Positions 54,799-64,000 of a stretch of 64,000 nt of DNA are shown here, piece by piece. The translations under genes were made by a program, and so were the position numbers. Positions within the stretch are counted from its first letter, which is position 1. Each line of letters starts with the position of its first letter. Below the pieces are notes generated by a model, which was not told the DNA's origin, searched no databases, and worked only from the letters and a program-made list of their open reading frames with translations. Origin of the DNA: Rhodococcus sp. IEGM 1381 (lineage in GTDB: Bacteria; Actinomycetota; Actinomycetes; Mycobacteriales; Mycobacteriaceae); contig NZ_JASHKQ010000001.1 in NCBI RefSeq assembly GCF_030056795.1, positions 930,001-994,000 of the forward strand, written 5' to 3'.

Positions 54799-55640
54799 GC
54801 AAGCACACCGGACAGGTAGCGCTGATCACCGGAGCGGCAGGCGGTATCGGTTCCGCCGTGGCGACCGCACTGCATAGACGCGGTGCCTCGATCGTTCTGG
54901 TCGACATGGCGTCGACCGATCTCGAGTCGGTAGCGGCGAAGCTGGGCAACCAACGCGTGGCAATCGCCTATGCCGACGTCACCGTGCGGGAGCAGCTCGA
55001 CGCGGCCGTCGCGACCGCGATCGACACCTTCGGCAAGCTCGACGTCGTGATGGCCAACGCTGGAATCTCCAGCGGTGCACAGGCATCGACCGTCCGTTCC
55101 ATCGACGACGGAGTCTTCGAGCGTGTCATCGGCGTCAACCTGATCGGCGTGTGGAACACGGTGCGCGCCGCCCTCCCACACATCGTCGAATCCGGCGGAT
55201 ACGTGTTGCTCACCTCGTCGACGTATGCGTATCTCAACGGACTGGCGAATGCGCCGTATGCGGCATCGAAGGCGGCCGTCGAACAGCTCGGTCGTGCTCT
55301 GCGTTCGGAACTTGCAGGCACGAAAGCGACGGCGGGAGTGTTGTACCCGGGATGGGTGGCAACGCCGATCGCCGAGGTTGCGTTCGGCGGCGACACCGTC
55401 GCGACGGCCATGATCGCCCGAGCCTTCCCCACTCCGCTGCTCCGCCCGATCACGCCTGACAAGCTGGCCCGTGTGGCGGTTCGAGGTATCGGTCGCCGAG
55501 CTCCACGCATTGCCGTACCCGGCCGGTGGATCCCGATCTCGATATTGCGCGGCATCGTCAACCCGATCATGGACGCCGCGATGGAGCGGGACGCCGAATT
55601 GATCCGTCTGACTGCCGAACTGGATGCCCGACGGCGATGA
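54795..55640 (+). CDS. Short-chain dehydrogenase/reductase
   Basis: 281 residues. GAAGGIG, NAG, STYA with the catalytic Ser, and YAASK. The C-terminal tail is longer than usual. Coupled to the monooxygenase upstream and the TetR gene downstream; the usual joint role is to oxidise an alcohol to the ketone that the monooxygenase attacks, which is inference from similar pairs. Confidence 0.9.
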   Translation: MSKHTGQVALITGAAGGIGSAVATALHRRGASIVLVDMASTDLESVAAKLGNQRVAIAYADVTVREQLDAAVATAIDTFGKLDVVMANAGISSGAQASTVRSIDDGVFERVIGVNLIGVWNTVRAALPHIVESGGYVLLTSSTYAYLNGLANAPYAASKAAVEQLGRALRSELAGTKATAGVLYPGWVATPIAEVAFGGDTVATAMIARAFPTPLLRPITPDKLARVAVRGIGRRAPRIAVPGRWIPISILRGIVNPIMDAAMERDAELIRLTAELDARRR

Positions 55641-56284
55641 GTGCAGTGTCCGACGCGGCCGGCCGGGCGTACGGCGGTGAGAGTGCCGCTGATCGGGACG
55701 ATCGCAGACGTAGGCAGTTGATGGACGCGGGCCTGCGGATGTTCGGCAGCGGCGGGTATCGAGCCGCAACCGTCCGCGGACTGTGCCGCGAGGCCAAGAT
55801 CGCCGACCGGCACTTTTATCAGTACTTCGACAAGACCGAGGACCTACTGCTAGCAGTCTACGCCGAAAGCATTGCACGCCTCACTGATTCGGTGTCCGAC
55901 GCGATTGTGCAGGTGAATCGGGACGGCGATCTGAGGGAGGTTGCGAAGCAGTTGCTCGACCCCTTCTTCCAGGTCGTCGAAGATCCGCACCTGGCTCGAG
56001 TGGTGTGGATGGAGGTGCTCGGGGTCAGCCCTCGTGTGGAGCAGACGTACCTGACGGTGATGCAGGAGTTCGGTGCGCTGTTGCTCGGTTACCTCCGCAC
56101 GTTCGCGGGCGACGTACCGTCGGGCCCCGATATGGATGTCGACCTGCTCGCGACCGCCGCAATCGGCGGCATAAGCCACACCGCGATGACCTGGTATCAG
56201 AGCGGTTATGTCGCAGAGCGTCGCATCGTCGTCGCCACCATCGCGACGATGCTCGCCAACATCGTCGCGCCGCTGAAGGCGTAG
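55637..56284 (+). CDS. TetR family regulator of the monooxygenase operon
   Basis: 215 residues. HTH RGLCREAKIADRHFYQYFDKTEDLL. It starts inside the SDR stop (ATGA), so it is the last gene of the operon. Presumed to bind the palindrome at 53243-53264 and release on binding the substrate or ligand. Confidence 0.9.
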   Translation: MSAVSDAAGRAYGGESAADRDDRRRRQLMDAGLRMFGSGGYRAATVRGLCREAKIADRHFYQYFDKTEDLLLAVYAESIARLTDSVSDAIVQVNRDGDLREVAKQLLDPFFQVVEDPHLARVVWMEVLGVSPRVEQTYLTVMQEFGALLLGYLRTFAGDVPSGPDMDVDLLATAAIGGISHTAMTWYQSGYVAERRIVVATIATMLANIVAPLKA

Positions 56285-56291
56285 AGCCCGA

Positions 56292-57560
56292 TCACCAACG
56301 CGGGCAGGTGTTCTCGAAGCTAGGATCGATGCTCTGCATGTAACCGGTGTCGTCGCGGTCGCGAATACCGCAGTCGAGGTACTGCTGATGCAGCGCCGCG
56401 AGCGCATCCTGGTCGATCTCGATGCCCAGACCGGGCCCGGTGGGAACGGCCACTGCGCCGTCGACGAAGTTCAACACCCCCGGCACGACGACGTCCTCGT
56501 GCTTCCACGGCCAGTGCGTGTCGCAGGCGTAGGTCAGGTTCGGTGTTGCTGCGGCAAGGTGGACCATGGCCGCCAGACTGATGCCGAGGTGGCTGTTCGA
56601 GTGCATCGACAGTCCGAGCTCGAAAGTGTCACAGATTCCGGCGAGCAACCTCGAGCGCTGCAGGCCACCCCAGTAGTGATGGTCGGACAGCACGACCTGC
56701 ACCGAGTCCTTCACCACGGCAGGCTTCAGGTGATCGAAGGCCACGACACACATGTTGGTCGCCAGTGGCATCTTCGCCTCGCGCGCGACCTCGGCCATCC
56801 CGTCGAGTCCGGGTGTGGGGTCTTCGAGGTATTCCACGATGCCGTCCAGCTCGGAAGCGACTCGGATGGAGGTGTCGACCGTCCACGCGGCGTTGGGGTC
56901 GAGCCGAAGCGGCAGCTCCGGGAATGCTTCGCGGAGCGCCTTGATTCCGGCTATCTCTTCGTCGGGTGAAAAGACGCCGCCCTTGACCTTGATGGCTCCG
57001 AAGCCGTACTCGCCGATCATCTTTCGGGCCTGCCGTACGAGGCCGGCCGGGTCGACTGCCTCGCCCCACTCGTCCGGCTGTGCGCCGGGATGCGCTGCCC
57101 ACTTGTAGAACAGGTACGCACTGAAGGGAACCGAGTCCCGGACCTTGCCGCCGAGCAGGTCGGAGACCGGTCGACCGAGCACCTTGCCCTGAACGTCCAG
57201 GCAGGCGATCTCGAACGGCGAGAACACTCGGTCGGTGGTACTGGCCGTGGTGATCATTCCTGCGACGCCGTCTCCGCCGGTGATGGACAGCGTCCCGAGG
57301 GCCGTATCGACGGCATCTCGAATGGCGTTGAGAACGAACACGTCCAGGCCGGTGATGGCCTGAGCTGCGGCATCGAGTCGGGCAAGATGCGCAGCGTCGG
57401 CGTAGGTCTCACCGAGCCCGACGACGCCGGCATCGGTATCCAATTCGATGATGGCGCGCAATGCGTAGGGCTGATGCACCCCGACGGTGTTGAGCAACGG
57501 GGGATCGACGAAGGCGATCGGAGTGATCCGGGCACCGGTGATCAGAACCGGATCCTGCAT
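56292..57560 (-). CDS. Enolase-superfamily acid-sugar dehydratase (glucarate-dehydratase subgroup)
   Basis: 422 residues. KVKGG carries the KxK base motif; metal ligands are in LRLDPNAAW and EYLEDPTPG; the catalytic His is in MHSNSHLGISLAAM, and CDTHWPW is shared with glucarate dehydratases. It removes water from an aldarate to give a 2-keto-3-deoxy product. It differs enough from the classical GudD at 60405 that its preferred substrate (glucarate, idarate or another) is unclear. The kdgD stop overlaps its start codon (TGATG). Confidence 0.87.
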   Translation of the reverse strand: MQDPVLITGARITPIAFVDPPLLNTVGVHQPYALRAIIELDTDAGVVGLGETYADAAHLARLDAAAQAITGLDVFVLNAIRDAVDTALGTLSITGGDGVAGMITTASTTDRVFSPFEIACLDVQGKVLGRPVSDLLGGKVRDSVPFSAYLFYKWAAHPGAQPDEWGEAVDPAGLVRQARKMIGEYGFGAIKVKGGVFSPDEEIAGIKALREAFPELPLRLDPNAAWTVDTSIRVASELDGIVEYLEDPTPGLDGMAEVAREAKMPLATNMCVVAFDHLKPAVVKDSVQVVLSDHHYWGGLQRSRLLAGICDTFELGLSMHSNSHLGISLAAMVHLAAATPNLTYACDTHWPWKHEDVVVPGVLNFVDGAVAVPTGPGLGIEIDQDALAALHQQYLDCGIRDRDDTGYMQSIDPSFENTCPRW

Positions 57561-58486
57561 CAGTGCACCGCGAGCTCGTCCGCCAACACGGCCCGGCCGG
57601 CGGCAACGATTGCGGTGAGTTCCTCGAGATGCGGTGCGCTGATGTCCACCAGCGGCGGGCGAACGGGTCCGGCCTCGATGCCCTCCATCGTCACGCCTGC
57701 CTTGATGAGGGAGACGGCGTAACCGGGCACCTTGTCGCGTAAGCGCACGAGCGGGTGGAAGAACTCGCGAAGCAATGCGGCAGTGAGCTTCTCGTTACCG
57801 CTGTCGAGAGACCGGTAGAACGCCAGCGCCAGCTCGGGTGCGAAGGCGAACGTGGCCGAGGAGTACAGCGTGACACCGATCGCTCGGTACGCCTGCTGGG
57901 AGACCTCGGCGGTGGGTAGTCCGTTGAAGAACTGGAAGGGCTTGCCCGACGGCTCCAGGGCATCCAGAACTGCGCGGACGATGCGGCCGACCATATCGAG
58001 ATCGCCTGTACCGTCTTTGAATCCGACGACGGTGGGCAGCTGCGCAACCTCGACGGCCGAGTCCTCGGTGAAGCGAGCGTTGCCGCGGTTGTAGACGATC
58101 AACGGCAGATCGGACGCTGCGGCCACGGCCTTGGTGTAGTTGACCAGACCGGCCTGCGGCATCGTCACCAGGTACGGGGGCAGCAACAGGATGCCGTCGG
58201 CTCCGTTGGTTTTCGCGCTCGCCGCGAACGCCTTTGCTTGGGCGACGGATCCGCCGGCACCGGCGTACACCGGCACACGGCCCGCGACGACGTCGACTGC
58301 AGTGCGCACGATCTTGCCGAACTCCTCGCTTTCGAGGGCATGGAATTCGCCGGTGCCGCAGGCGATGAACACTCCACCGGGTCCGGCGTCGACACCCTTC
58401 GCGATGTGCGCGGCCAGCAGGTCGTAATCGACCTCACCGGAGGCGGTGAACGGGGTGACGGGGAAGAACAGGACTCCGTCGAGCAT
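57560..58486 (-). CDS. kdgD: 5-dehydro-4-deoxyglucarate dehydratase
   Basis: 308 residues, DHDPS/NAL superfamily barrel. PVTPFTASGEVDYDLL N-terminus, the Tyr in IVYNRGNARF, and Lys in VGFKDGTGDLDM that forms the Schiff base with substrate. It dehydrates and decarboxylates 5-keto-4-deoxyglucarate to 2,5-dioxopentanoate. The ATG at 58486 follows GAGGAG. Second gene of the - strand aldarate operon. Confidence 0.9.
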   Translation of the reverse strand: MLDGVLFFPVTPFTASGEVDYDLLAAHIAKGVDAGPGGVFIACGTGEFHALESEEFGKIVRTAVDVVAGRVPVYAGAGGSVAQAKAFAASAKTNGADGILLLPPYLVTMPQAGLVNYTKAVAAASDLPLIVYNRGNARFTEDSAVEVAQLPTVVGFKDGTGDLDMVGRIVRAVLDALEPSGKPFQFFNGLPTAEVSQQAYRAIGVTLYSSATFAFAPELALAFYRSLDSGNEKLTAALLREFFHPLVRLRDKVPGYAVSLIKAGVTMEGIEAGPVRPPLVDISAPHLEELTAIVAAGRAVLADELAVH

Positions 58487-58517
58487 GGTGGTCTCCTCGA
58501 GAACTAGGTGGGGTGAG

Positions 58518-60116
58518 TCAGTCTTGGGTGAGTCGGCCGTCGACACGACGGAAGATCCCGTCGGGATTTCCGTCGGCAATTGCGCTGGGCAGCAACGATG
58601 TCGGCACGTCCTGGTAAGAAACAGGACGCAGGAAGCGCTCGATTGCGAGCGATCCGACCGAGGTGGTGCGGGAATTCGAGCTGGCGGGGAAGGGGCCGCC
58701 GTGGACCATCGCGTGGCCGACCTCGACGCCGGTGGGCCATCCGTCGAACAGGATGCGGCCGGCCTTGAGTTCGAGGACCGAGAGGAGCTTGCCCGCCTCG
58801 GTGTGATCGGTCTCGTCGGCATGAACGGTGGCGGTGAGCTGACCTTCGAGCAGCGTGGCGACGTCGCGAACCTGCTGCGCGTCGGTGCACCGAACGATGA
58901 GGCTAGATGCGCCGAACACCTCGGCCTGGGCCGCCTCGGAAGTGAGGAATGTATCGGCGTCTGTCTCGAACAACGCTGCGCGGCAGGCGTTCGGGGCCTG
59001 GGTGTCGGTACCGCGGGCGAGTTCGGTCACGACGCCGCTCAGTGCGTCGACGCCCTCGGCGTAGCTCGTGGCGATGTTCGGGGTGAGCATCGTGGTCGGG
59101 GCAGAGTCGGCGACGGCAGTAGTGGCCGCCTCGGTGAAGGATTGCAAGCCCGGGCCGTCGACGGCGATGACGAGACCGGGGTTGGTGCAGAACTGACCCG
59201 AGCCCATCGTCAGCGATGCGACGAAGGCACGGCCGAGTTCGGCTCCGCGGGTGGTGAGAGCGCCGTCCATGACGAACACCGGGTTGATGGAACTCATCTC
59301 GGCGTACACCGGGATGGGCTCGCGACGACCGGCTGCGGCGGCGACGAGAGCCGTTCCACCCGAACGTGATCCGGTGAATCCGACGGCCTTGATACGAGGG
59401 TCGGTCACCAGAGCGGTTCCGAGTCCACGGCCGGAGCCGAAGAGCAGAGAGAATGTGCCCGAGGGCATTCCAGTGGCGGACACCGCGTCGGTGATGGCGC
59501 GGCCGACCAATTCGGACGTTCCCGGATGGGCATCGTGTGCTTTGACCACTACGGGACATCCGGCAGCGAGAGCGGAGGCGGTGTCGCCGCCGGCAACGGA
59601 GAAGGCGAGCGGGAAGTTGCTGGCCCCGAACACCGCAACGGGGCCCAGCGGAATCTGTCGCTGGCGGATGTCGGCGCGCGGAAGCGGTGTGCGCTCGGGC
59701 TGCGCCGGATCGATGCGGGCACCGTTCCAACTACCCTCGCGCAGAACCGAAGCGAACAGGCGGAGCTGGCCGGTGGTGCGGCCGACCTCGCCGGTGATGC
59801 GGGCCAATGGAAGTCCGGACTCGGCGACGGTCCGCTCGATCAGCGTGTCGCCGAGAGCTGCGATGTTGTCTGCGATGGTTTCGAGGAACTGGGCGCGGGT
59901 CTCCGAAGAGGTGGCACGGTAATCGGCGAATGCTTCGGCCGCTGCGGCACAGGCCTTCTCGACGTCGGTATTGTCGCCGTGACCGTAGGCGGGTTCGAGG
60001 TTCGCGCCGGTGCTGGGGTCGATTCCGTGAATCTGCGTGCCGCTACCGAAGACCGGGACGCCTGCGATGATCATCCGGCCGGTGAGGTGGGTGGACTGTG
60101 TCGTCGACGCTGTCAT
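58518..60116 (-). CDS. 2,5-dioxopentanoate (alpha-ketoglutaric semialdehyde) dehydrogenase
   Basis: 532 residues, NADP+-preferring type. [13 protein letters not shown] is the cofactor region, GFTGSRSGG the Rossmann turn, AEMSS contains the general base Glu, and GQFCTNPG contains the catalytic Cys. It oxidises 2,5-dioxopentanoate to 2-oxoglutarate and completes the pathway with kdgD 31 bp downstream. ATG at 60116 with AGGAG. First gene of the operon, with a promoter pair at 60187-60216. Confidence 0.9.
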   Translation of the reverse strand: MTASTTQSTHLTGRMIIAGVPVFGSGTQIHGIDPSTGANLEPAYGHGDNTDVEKACAAAAEAFADYRATSSETRAQFLETIADNIAALGDTLIERTVAESGLPLARITGEVGRTTGQLRLFASVLREGSWNGARIDPAQPERTPLPRADIRQRQIPLGPVAVFGASNFPLAFSVAGGDTASALAAGCPVVVKAHDAHPGTSELVGRAITDAVSATGMPSGTFSLLFGSGRGLGTALVTDPRIKAVGFTGSRSGGTALVAAAAGRREPIPVYAEMSSINPVFVMDGALTTRGAELGRAFVASLTMGSGQFCTNPGLVIAVDGPGLQSFTEAATTAVADSAPTTMLTPNIATSYAEGVDALSGVVTELARGTDTQAPNACRAALFETDADTFLTSEAAQAEVFGASSLIVRCTDAQQVRDVATLLEGQLTATVHADETDHTEAGKLLSVLELKAGRILFDGWPTGVEVGHAMVHGGPFPASSNSRTTSVGSLAIERFLRPVSYQDVPTSLLPSAIADGNPDGIFRRVDGRLTQD

Positions 60117-60186
60117 GGGGTGACTCCTAAGGCTGTGGTGCGGTCCGTACTCTGACGCCGAGGCGTGACCTGGCTCATAGCTCACC

Positions 60187-60216
60187 ACGGTAGAAGGCCG
60201 ATCGATACATGTCCAA
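60187..60216 (-). promoter_or_regulatory. Promoter of the - strand aldarate operon
   Basis: On the - strand: TTGGAC (complement of 60211-60216), an 18-bp spacer containing TATCGATCGG, TACCGT (complement of 60187-60192). It lies 71 bp before the dehydrogenase start. Nearly the same sequence as the + strand promoter at 60330-60360, including CTTC before the -10 box. A third TATCGATC occurs at 60249-60256. Confidence 0.6.
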
Positions 60217-60329
60217 GTCAAATGATGTCGCGTTTGATTCAGTCTCGGTATCGATCTTGCTGCCAGGCCCGATGGGCTCGGTCCGCGATCACCGATACCA
60301 CTACGGCATCGGTCGATGCGCAGATGGTC

Positions 60330-60360
60330 TTGGACAGGAATCGATCGGGACTTCTACTGT
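60330..60360 (+). promoter_or_regulatory. Promoter of gudD
   Basis: TTGGAC, a 19-bp spacer with AATCGATCGG, TACTGT, ending 44 bp before the gudD ATG. Shares boxes and an ATCGATCGG spacer core with the opposing promoter 60187-60216; the shared spacer sequence may be the operator of a common regulator. Confidence 0.6.
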
Positions 60361-60404
60361 CGTCTGTGAGCCGAGTCACCGATGGCGTACGAGAAAGGTC
60401 GGAC

Positions 60405-61751
60405 ATGAACGTCCACACCAGCACACCCGTCGTCTCCGAGATGCGCGTCATTCCGATCGCGGGGCACGACGACATGTTGCTGAATCTCAGCGGAGCCCAC
60501 GCCCCGTACTTCACCCGCAATCTGGTGGTGCTCACCGACTCGGACGGGCGCACCGGCGTCGGCGAAGTGCCGGGAGGCGAGGCGATTCGGCAGACGCTGG
60601 AGGATGCGCGCGTGCTCGTAGAGGGCCAGGGCATCGGCCGGTACAACGCAGTGCTGGCCGAGATGCGTCGCGCGTTCGCAGATCGTGATGCCGGTGGCCG
60701 CGGCGCGCAGACGTTCGATCTGCGGATCGCCATCCATGCGGTGACCGCCGTGGAATCGGCGCTGCTGGATCTGTTGGGTCAGCACCTCGGCGTCAGCGTC
60801 GCCGCGCTGTTGGGTGACGGACAGCAGCGCGAGAAGGTTCAGGCTCTGTGCTATCTGTTCTTCGTCGCCGATCGGACCAAGACCGACCTCGCCTACCGCG
60901 GTGCAGACGATGAGGTCGCGGGAGCCGATGACTGGATGCGTATCAGGCACGAGGAGGCGATGGATCCCGAGTCGATCGTGCGCCTCGCCGAGGCGGCACA
61001 GGCCCGATACGGGTTTCAAGACTTCAAGCTCAAGGGTGGTGCGCTGCCCGCGGCCGAGGAGGCTGCCGCGGTGCGCGCGCTGGCCGAGCGATTCCCCGAG
61101 GCTCGAATCACGTTGGATCCCAACGGCGGCTGGCTCCTGAAGGACGCAATCGAGACCTGCCGCGGCCTCCGCGACGTGCTGGCCTATGCCGAAGATCCTG
61201 TCGGACCCGAGGGCGGTTTCTCCGGACGTGAGGTGATGACGGAGTTCAAGCGTGCCACCGGACTGCAGACCGCGACCAACATGATCGCTACCGACTGGCG
61301 CGAGATGGGCCACACCATCCGGTCCGGTGCCGTGGACATCCCGTTGGCCGACCCGCATTTCTGGACGATGTCCGGGTCCGTACGAGTCGCGCAGCTATGT
61401 GACGCGTGGGGCCTGACGTGGGGATCGCACTCCAACAACCACTTCGACGTCTCACTGGCCATGTTCACCCACGTGGCCGCGGCCGCTCCCGGGAACATCA
61501 CCGCCATCGATACACACTGGATCTGGCAGGACGGCCAGCGAGTCACCAAGGAGCCCTTCACGATCGAGGACGGGTACCTCACCGTGCCCGACAAGCCTGG
61601 CCTTGGCGTCGAACTGGACTTCGAGCAGATCGACGCGGCACACGAGCTTTACCAGAAGGAAGGTCTCGGTGCCCGCGACGACGCCATTGGCATGCAGTAT
61701 CTGATCGAGGGTTGGACCTTCGACAGCAAGCGGCCGGCTCTGGTTCGATGA
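60405..61751 (+). CDS. gudD: D-glucarate dehydratase
   Basis: 448 residues, resembling E. coli GudD along its length. N-terminal [36 protein letters not shown], KxK in FKLKGG, metal ligands in ITLDPNGGW and AYAEDPVG, catalytic His in [14 protein letters not shown], and DTHWIWQ. It converts D-glucarate (or L-idarate) to 5-keto-4-deoxyglucarate, the kdgD substrate. The ATG at 60405 follows AAAGG. Coupled to the next gene. Confidence 0.94.
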   Translation: MNVHTSTPVVSEMRVIPIAGHDDMLLNLSGAHAPYFTRNLVVLTDSDGRTGVGEVPGGEAIRQTLEDARVLVEGQGIGRYNAVLAEMRRAFADRDAGGRGAQTFDLRIAIHAVTAVESALLDLLGQHLGVSVAALLGDGQQREKVQALCYLFFVADRTKTDLAYRGADDEVAGADDWMRIRHEEAMDPESIVRLAEAAQARYGFQDFKLKGGALPAAEEAAAVRALAERFPEARITLDPNGGWLLKDAIETCRGLRDVLAYAEDPVGPEGGFSGREVMTEFKRATGLQTATNMIATDWREMGHTIRSGAVDIPLADPHFWTMSGSVRVAQLCDAWGLTWGSHSNNHFDVSLAMFTHVAAAAPGNITAIDTHWIWQDGQRVTKEPFTIEDGYLTVPDKPGLGVELDFEQIDAAHELYQKEGLGARDDAIGMQYLIEGWTFDSKRPALVR

Positions 61752-62719
61752 GTTCTGGTGCGCTGATGAAGATCGTCGTCGGCGATCGTAATGTTCTCCC
61801 GCACCGCGAGCAGTTCGAGGCGGGCTTGCCTGCCGAGGCTCAGGTGATCTGGTGCGTGCCTTTCGACGAGAGTCGGGTCATCGACGAACTCGCCGACGCA
61901 GACGTCTACGTCGGCGGCAAGTTCAGTGCGGCCATGGGTGCCGCAGCGCCGAAATTGCGTATGGTGCACGTCGCGGGTGCCGGCACGGACAACGTCGATC
62001 GCTCCGGATTGGGCCCCGATGTGCAGGTGTGCAACACCTTTCATCACGAGCAGTCGATTGCGGAGTACGTCGTCGCAGCAACGGTGATGCTGCGCCGCAA
62101 GTTCTTGGAGCAGGATCGCGCACTCCGCGCGGGGGTGTTCGCCACTGCCGTCTACGACCCGAGCATCGCGCAACCGTTGTCGCTGAGTGGTGCTCGCATC
62201 GGATTCGTCGGGTTCGGACACATCGGTCGGCGAACCTGGCAGCTGTTTCGGGCATACGGCGCAACCGGTGCAGCGGTCACCGGAAGCGGGCGGGCACCGG
62301 ATGAGGGTCTGGAGTGGGTCTCGGGTACAGACGATCTGGGCATGTTGATCGATTTCGCGGATGTTCTCGTGGTCTCCGCACCGCTGAACGAGCGCACGCG
62401 CGGCATGATCGGTGCCGAGGAGCTGAGCAGGCTCGGCAGCGATGGGGTACTCGTCAACGTCGGTCGTGGGCCCTTGGTGCAGGAGCAACCGCTGTTCGAC
62501 GCGTTGTCTTGCAACGCGATTGCCGCGGCCGCCATCGATGTTTGGTACCACTACCCGGGTCCGGATGGGATAGGGGAGCCGAGCTCCCTGCCGTTCCGCG
62601 ATCTCGACAATGTGCTGATGACTCCGCACTCGTCCGGCGTTACGCATCACACGTTCGTGGGCAGGGTCGCCGATATCGCGTCGAACATCGATGCACTGGC
62701 GGCATCGATCGGCCGTTAA
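61748..62719 (+). CDS. D-isomer specific 2-hydroxyacid dehydrogenase
   Basis: 323 residues. NAD loop [10 protein letters not shown], catalytic Arg in [13 protein letters not shown], Glu/His pair replaced partly (DVWYHYPG and MTPHSSG). It starts inside the gudD stop (ATGA). Its role in aldarate metabolism is open: reduction of a 2-oxo intermediate is the most likely activity. Confidence 0.87.
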   Translation: MSSGALMKIVVGDRNVLPHREQFEAGLPAEAQVIWCVPFDESRVIDELADADVYVGGKFSAAMGAAAPKLRMVHVAGAGTDNVDRSGLGPDVQVCNTFHHEQSIAEYVVAATVMLRRKFLEQDRALRAGVFATAVYDPSIAQPLSLSGARIGFVGFGHIGRRTWQLFRAYGATGAAVTGSGRAPDEGLEWVSGTDDLGMLIDFADVLVVSAPLNERTRGMIGAEELSRLGSDGVLVNVGRGPLVQEQPLFDALSCNAIAAAAIDVWYHYPGPDGIGEPSSLPFRDLDNVLMTPHSSGVTHHTFVGRVADIASNIDALAASIGR

Positions 62720-62725
62720 ATAGTG

Positions 62726-62755
62726 TTGGACGAGTATTGGTAACCGAAATAAGCT
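62726..62755 (+). promoter_or_regulatory. Promoter of the talarate/galactarate dehydratase gene
   Basis: TTGGAC, 18-bp spacer GAGTATTGGTAACCGAAA, TAAGCT, ending 40 bp before the ATG at 62796. The -35 box and spacer start match the other aldarate promoters; the -10 box differs. Confidence 0.5.
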
Positions 62756-62795
62756 GTGAGGCAGTGTAACTCGATGACGACGCCAGGAGCCTGAG

Positions 62796-63995
62796 ATGAC
62801 CATAGCCCCCGACAAGCCCACCAGTGGCCTCACTGCCCCGGATGCTGCGATCACTGCGCTGGCAGCCGGTGCGGCGACCATCGACCGCATCGTCGAGGTG
62901 ACACTGTCCTCGATCGTATTGCCGCTGCGGAACCCGATCAGTGACGCCAAGGTCCTCACCGGCCGACAGGAGGCGATGACCGAGGTGGTGTTCCTGTTCG
63001 CTGAAATTCGTACCGAACAGGGCCATGAGGGAATCGGTTTCGGGTATTCCAAGCGTGCGGGCGGGCCGGCCCAATTTGCGCATGCCCAGGAGATCGCTCC
63101 GGTACTCATCGGCGAGGACCCGAACGACATCGGCAAGATCTGGACCAAGCTGGTCTGGGCCGGAGCCTCGTTGGGCCGCAGTGGTGTTGCCACGCAGGCG
63201 ATCGCCGCGATCGACATCGCGCTGTGGGATCTCAAAGCCAAGCGTGCCGGGTTGCCGCTGGCCAAGCTGATCGGCTCCGCACGCGATTCGGTGCAGACGT
63301 ACAACACCTCCGGCGGATTTCTGCACACTCCGATCGAGGAGGTCATGGAAAACGCCGCGATCTCCCTGGCCAACGGTATCGGTGGCATCAAACTGAAGGT
63401 GGGGCAGCCGGATTGGCGTACCGACATCGCCCGCGTCACCGCGGTGCGCGAGTTTCTCGGCGACGACGTTCCGTTGATGGTCGACGCCAATCAGCAATGG
63501 GATCGGCCGACGGCGCAGCGTATGGGCCGCATACTCGAACAATTCGACCTCGTGTGGATCGAGGAGCCGCTCGACGCCTACGACGCCGAGGGGCATGCTC
63601 AGCTCGCTCGTAGCCTCGATACCTCGATCGCGACGGGCGAGATGCTGGCCAGCGTCGGAGAGCACGTCCGCCTCATCGAGGCAGGCGCAGTGGACATCCT
63701 GCAGCCCGACGCACCCCGCATCGGCGGAATCACGCAGTTCCTGAAGTTGGCCACCCTGGCCGAACACAACAATCTGCAGCTCGCCCCGCATTTCGCCATG
63801 GAGATCCACCTGCACCTCGCGGCTGTGTATCCCCTGCAGACATGGGTGGAGCACTTCGACTGGCTGGACCCATTGTTCGACGAGCACCTCGAAACACGGG
63901 ACGGACGGATGCACCTGTCCGCTCGACCGGGTCTGGGCTTCACGTTGAGCGAGCAGGGTCGGGCGTGGACGGTCGCGATGACGGTGGTGCGCTAG
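62796..63995 (+). CDS. L-talarate/galactarate dehydratase-type enzyme
   Basis: 399 residues, enolase superfamily. KxK at 199-201 (KLKVGQ), metal ligands Asp230 (MVDANQQWD), Glu256 (WIEEPLDAYD) and Glu282 (ATGEM), and catalytic His332 in APHFAMEIHLHL. The region from 195 to 350 looks very similar to the Salmonella talarate/galactarate dehydratase. It dehydrates meso-galactarate or L-talarate to 5-keto-4-deoxyglucarate-type products. ATG follows CAGGAG. The gene is complete, five bases before the window end. Confidence 0.92.
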   Translation: MTIAPDKPTSGLTAPDAAITALAAGAATIDRIVEVTLSSIVLPLRNPISDAKVLTGRQEAMTEVVFLFAEIRTEQGHEGIGFGYSKRAGGPAQFAHAQEIAPVLIGEDPNDIGKIWTKLVWAGASLGRSGVATQAIAAIDIALWDLKAKRAGLPLAKLIGSARDSVQTYNTSGGFLHTPIEEVMENAAISLANGIGGIKLKVGQPDWRTDIARVTAVREFLGDDVPLMVDANQQWDRPTAQRMGRILEQFDLVWIEEPLDAYDAEGHAQLARSLDTSIATGEMLASVGEHVRLIEAGAVDILQPDAPRIGGITQFLKLATLAEHNNLQLAPHFAMEIHLHLAAVYPLQTWVEHFDWLDPLFDEHLETRDGRMHLSARPGLGFTLSEQGRAWTVAMTVVR

Positions 63996-64000
63996 CTGGT

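Noticed and set aside
1..64000. Insertion sequences, prophage genes, CRISPR arrays, tRNA or rRNA genes
   Set aside because: No transposase, integrase, phage structural protein, regular spacer-repeat array, tRNA cloverleaf or rRNA sequence was seen. The palindromic repeats are short and without coding capacity.

Overview
The window is a GC-rich actinobacterial chromosome segment, most like Rhodococcus or a close relative in the Mycobacteriales. The evidence is gene content and gene order: a glycerophosphodiester/glycerol-3-phosphate ABC operon in the mycobacterial order ugpA-ugpE-ugpB-ugpC, a maltokinase, a DesA-type acyl-ACP desaturase, FadE25-like and FadB2-like beta-oxidation enzymes, many TetR regulators, frequent GTG/TTG starts, and tight ATGA or TGATG overlaps inside operons. 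I see no rRNA, tRNA, CRISPR array, insertion sequence or phage gene.

Layout. 1-8 kb: the 3' end of an L,D-transpeptidase gene, the ugp operon, and a convergent cytochrome P450 and M13 zinc peptidase. 8-18 kb: a TetR/ABC-2 drug-export type operon, a DUF4190-like membrane protein, a pirin, maltokinase, two small membrane proteins, a DesA desaturase, an M50-like membrane metallopeptidase and a divergent DUF1905/YdeI pair. 18-20.3 kb: a heliorhodopsin gene, translationally coupled to a short-chain dehydrogenase and divergent from a TetR gene, with a perfect 12-3-12 palindrome between the two start codons. 20-26 kb: a GntP permease, then two acyltransferases bracketing a DrrAB-like exporter, then a glycosyltransferase. 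26-31 kb: FabG-like and SDR enzymes flanked by a double-palindrome repeat, and an acyl-CoA dehydrogenase/3-hydroxyacyl-CoA dehydrogenase operon with two identical-consensus palindromes and a TetR. 31-36 kb: ArsR plus SulP transporter, xylulokinase and a PRISE-type reductase. 35.8-42.1 kb: a complete oligopeptide/nickel-type ABC importer (SBP, two permeases, two ATPases) with a coupled TauE/SafE-like permease. 42-48 kb: a hydroxyacid dehydrogenase plus universal stress protein, then a small cluster with a secreted serine protease, a secreted glycine-rich protein, a small membrane protein, an orphan HTH regulator and a methyltransferase. 48-53 kb: LysR, a second SulP, MerR, an RNase J-type nuclease and a cupin. 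53-56 kb: a flavin monooxygenase/SDR/TetR operon with a 22-bp perfect palindrome. 56-64 kb: an aldaric-acid catabolic cluster (two glucarate-dehydratase-type enzymes, 5-dehydro-4-deoxyglucarate dehydratase, 2-oxoglutarate semialdehyde dehydrogenase, a hydroxyacid dehydrogenase, a talarate/galactarate-dehydratase-type enzyme).

How parts fit. The aldarate genes encode a full route from D-glucarate (and probably galactarate/talarate) to 2-oxoglutarate. Three promoters in that cluster, and one 18 kb away before another hydroxyacid dehydrogenase, share a TTGGAC / 18-19 bp spacer / TAC-like architecture with a related spacer sequence, which suggests a small regulon. Two families of palindromic repeats sit at 3' ends of genes throughout the window and look like dispersed terminator-like elements. 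The least expected element is the heliorhodopsin with its own repressor-like gene, operator and coupled dehydrogenase. Assignments rest on reading the translated sequences; no database search was run.
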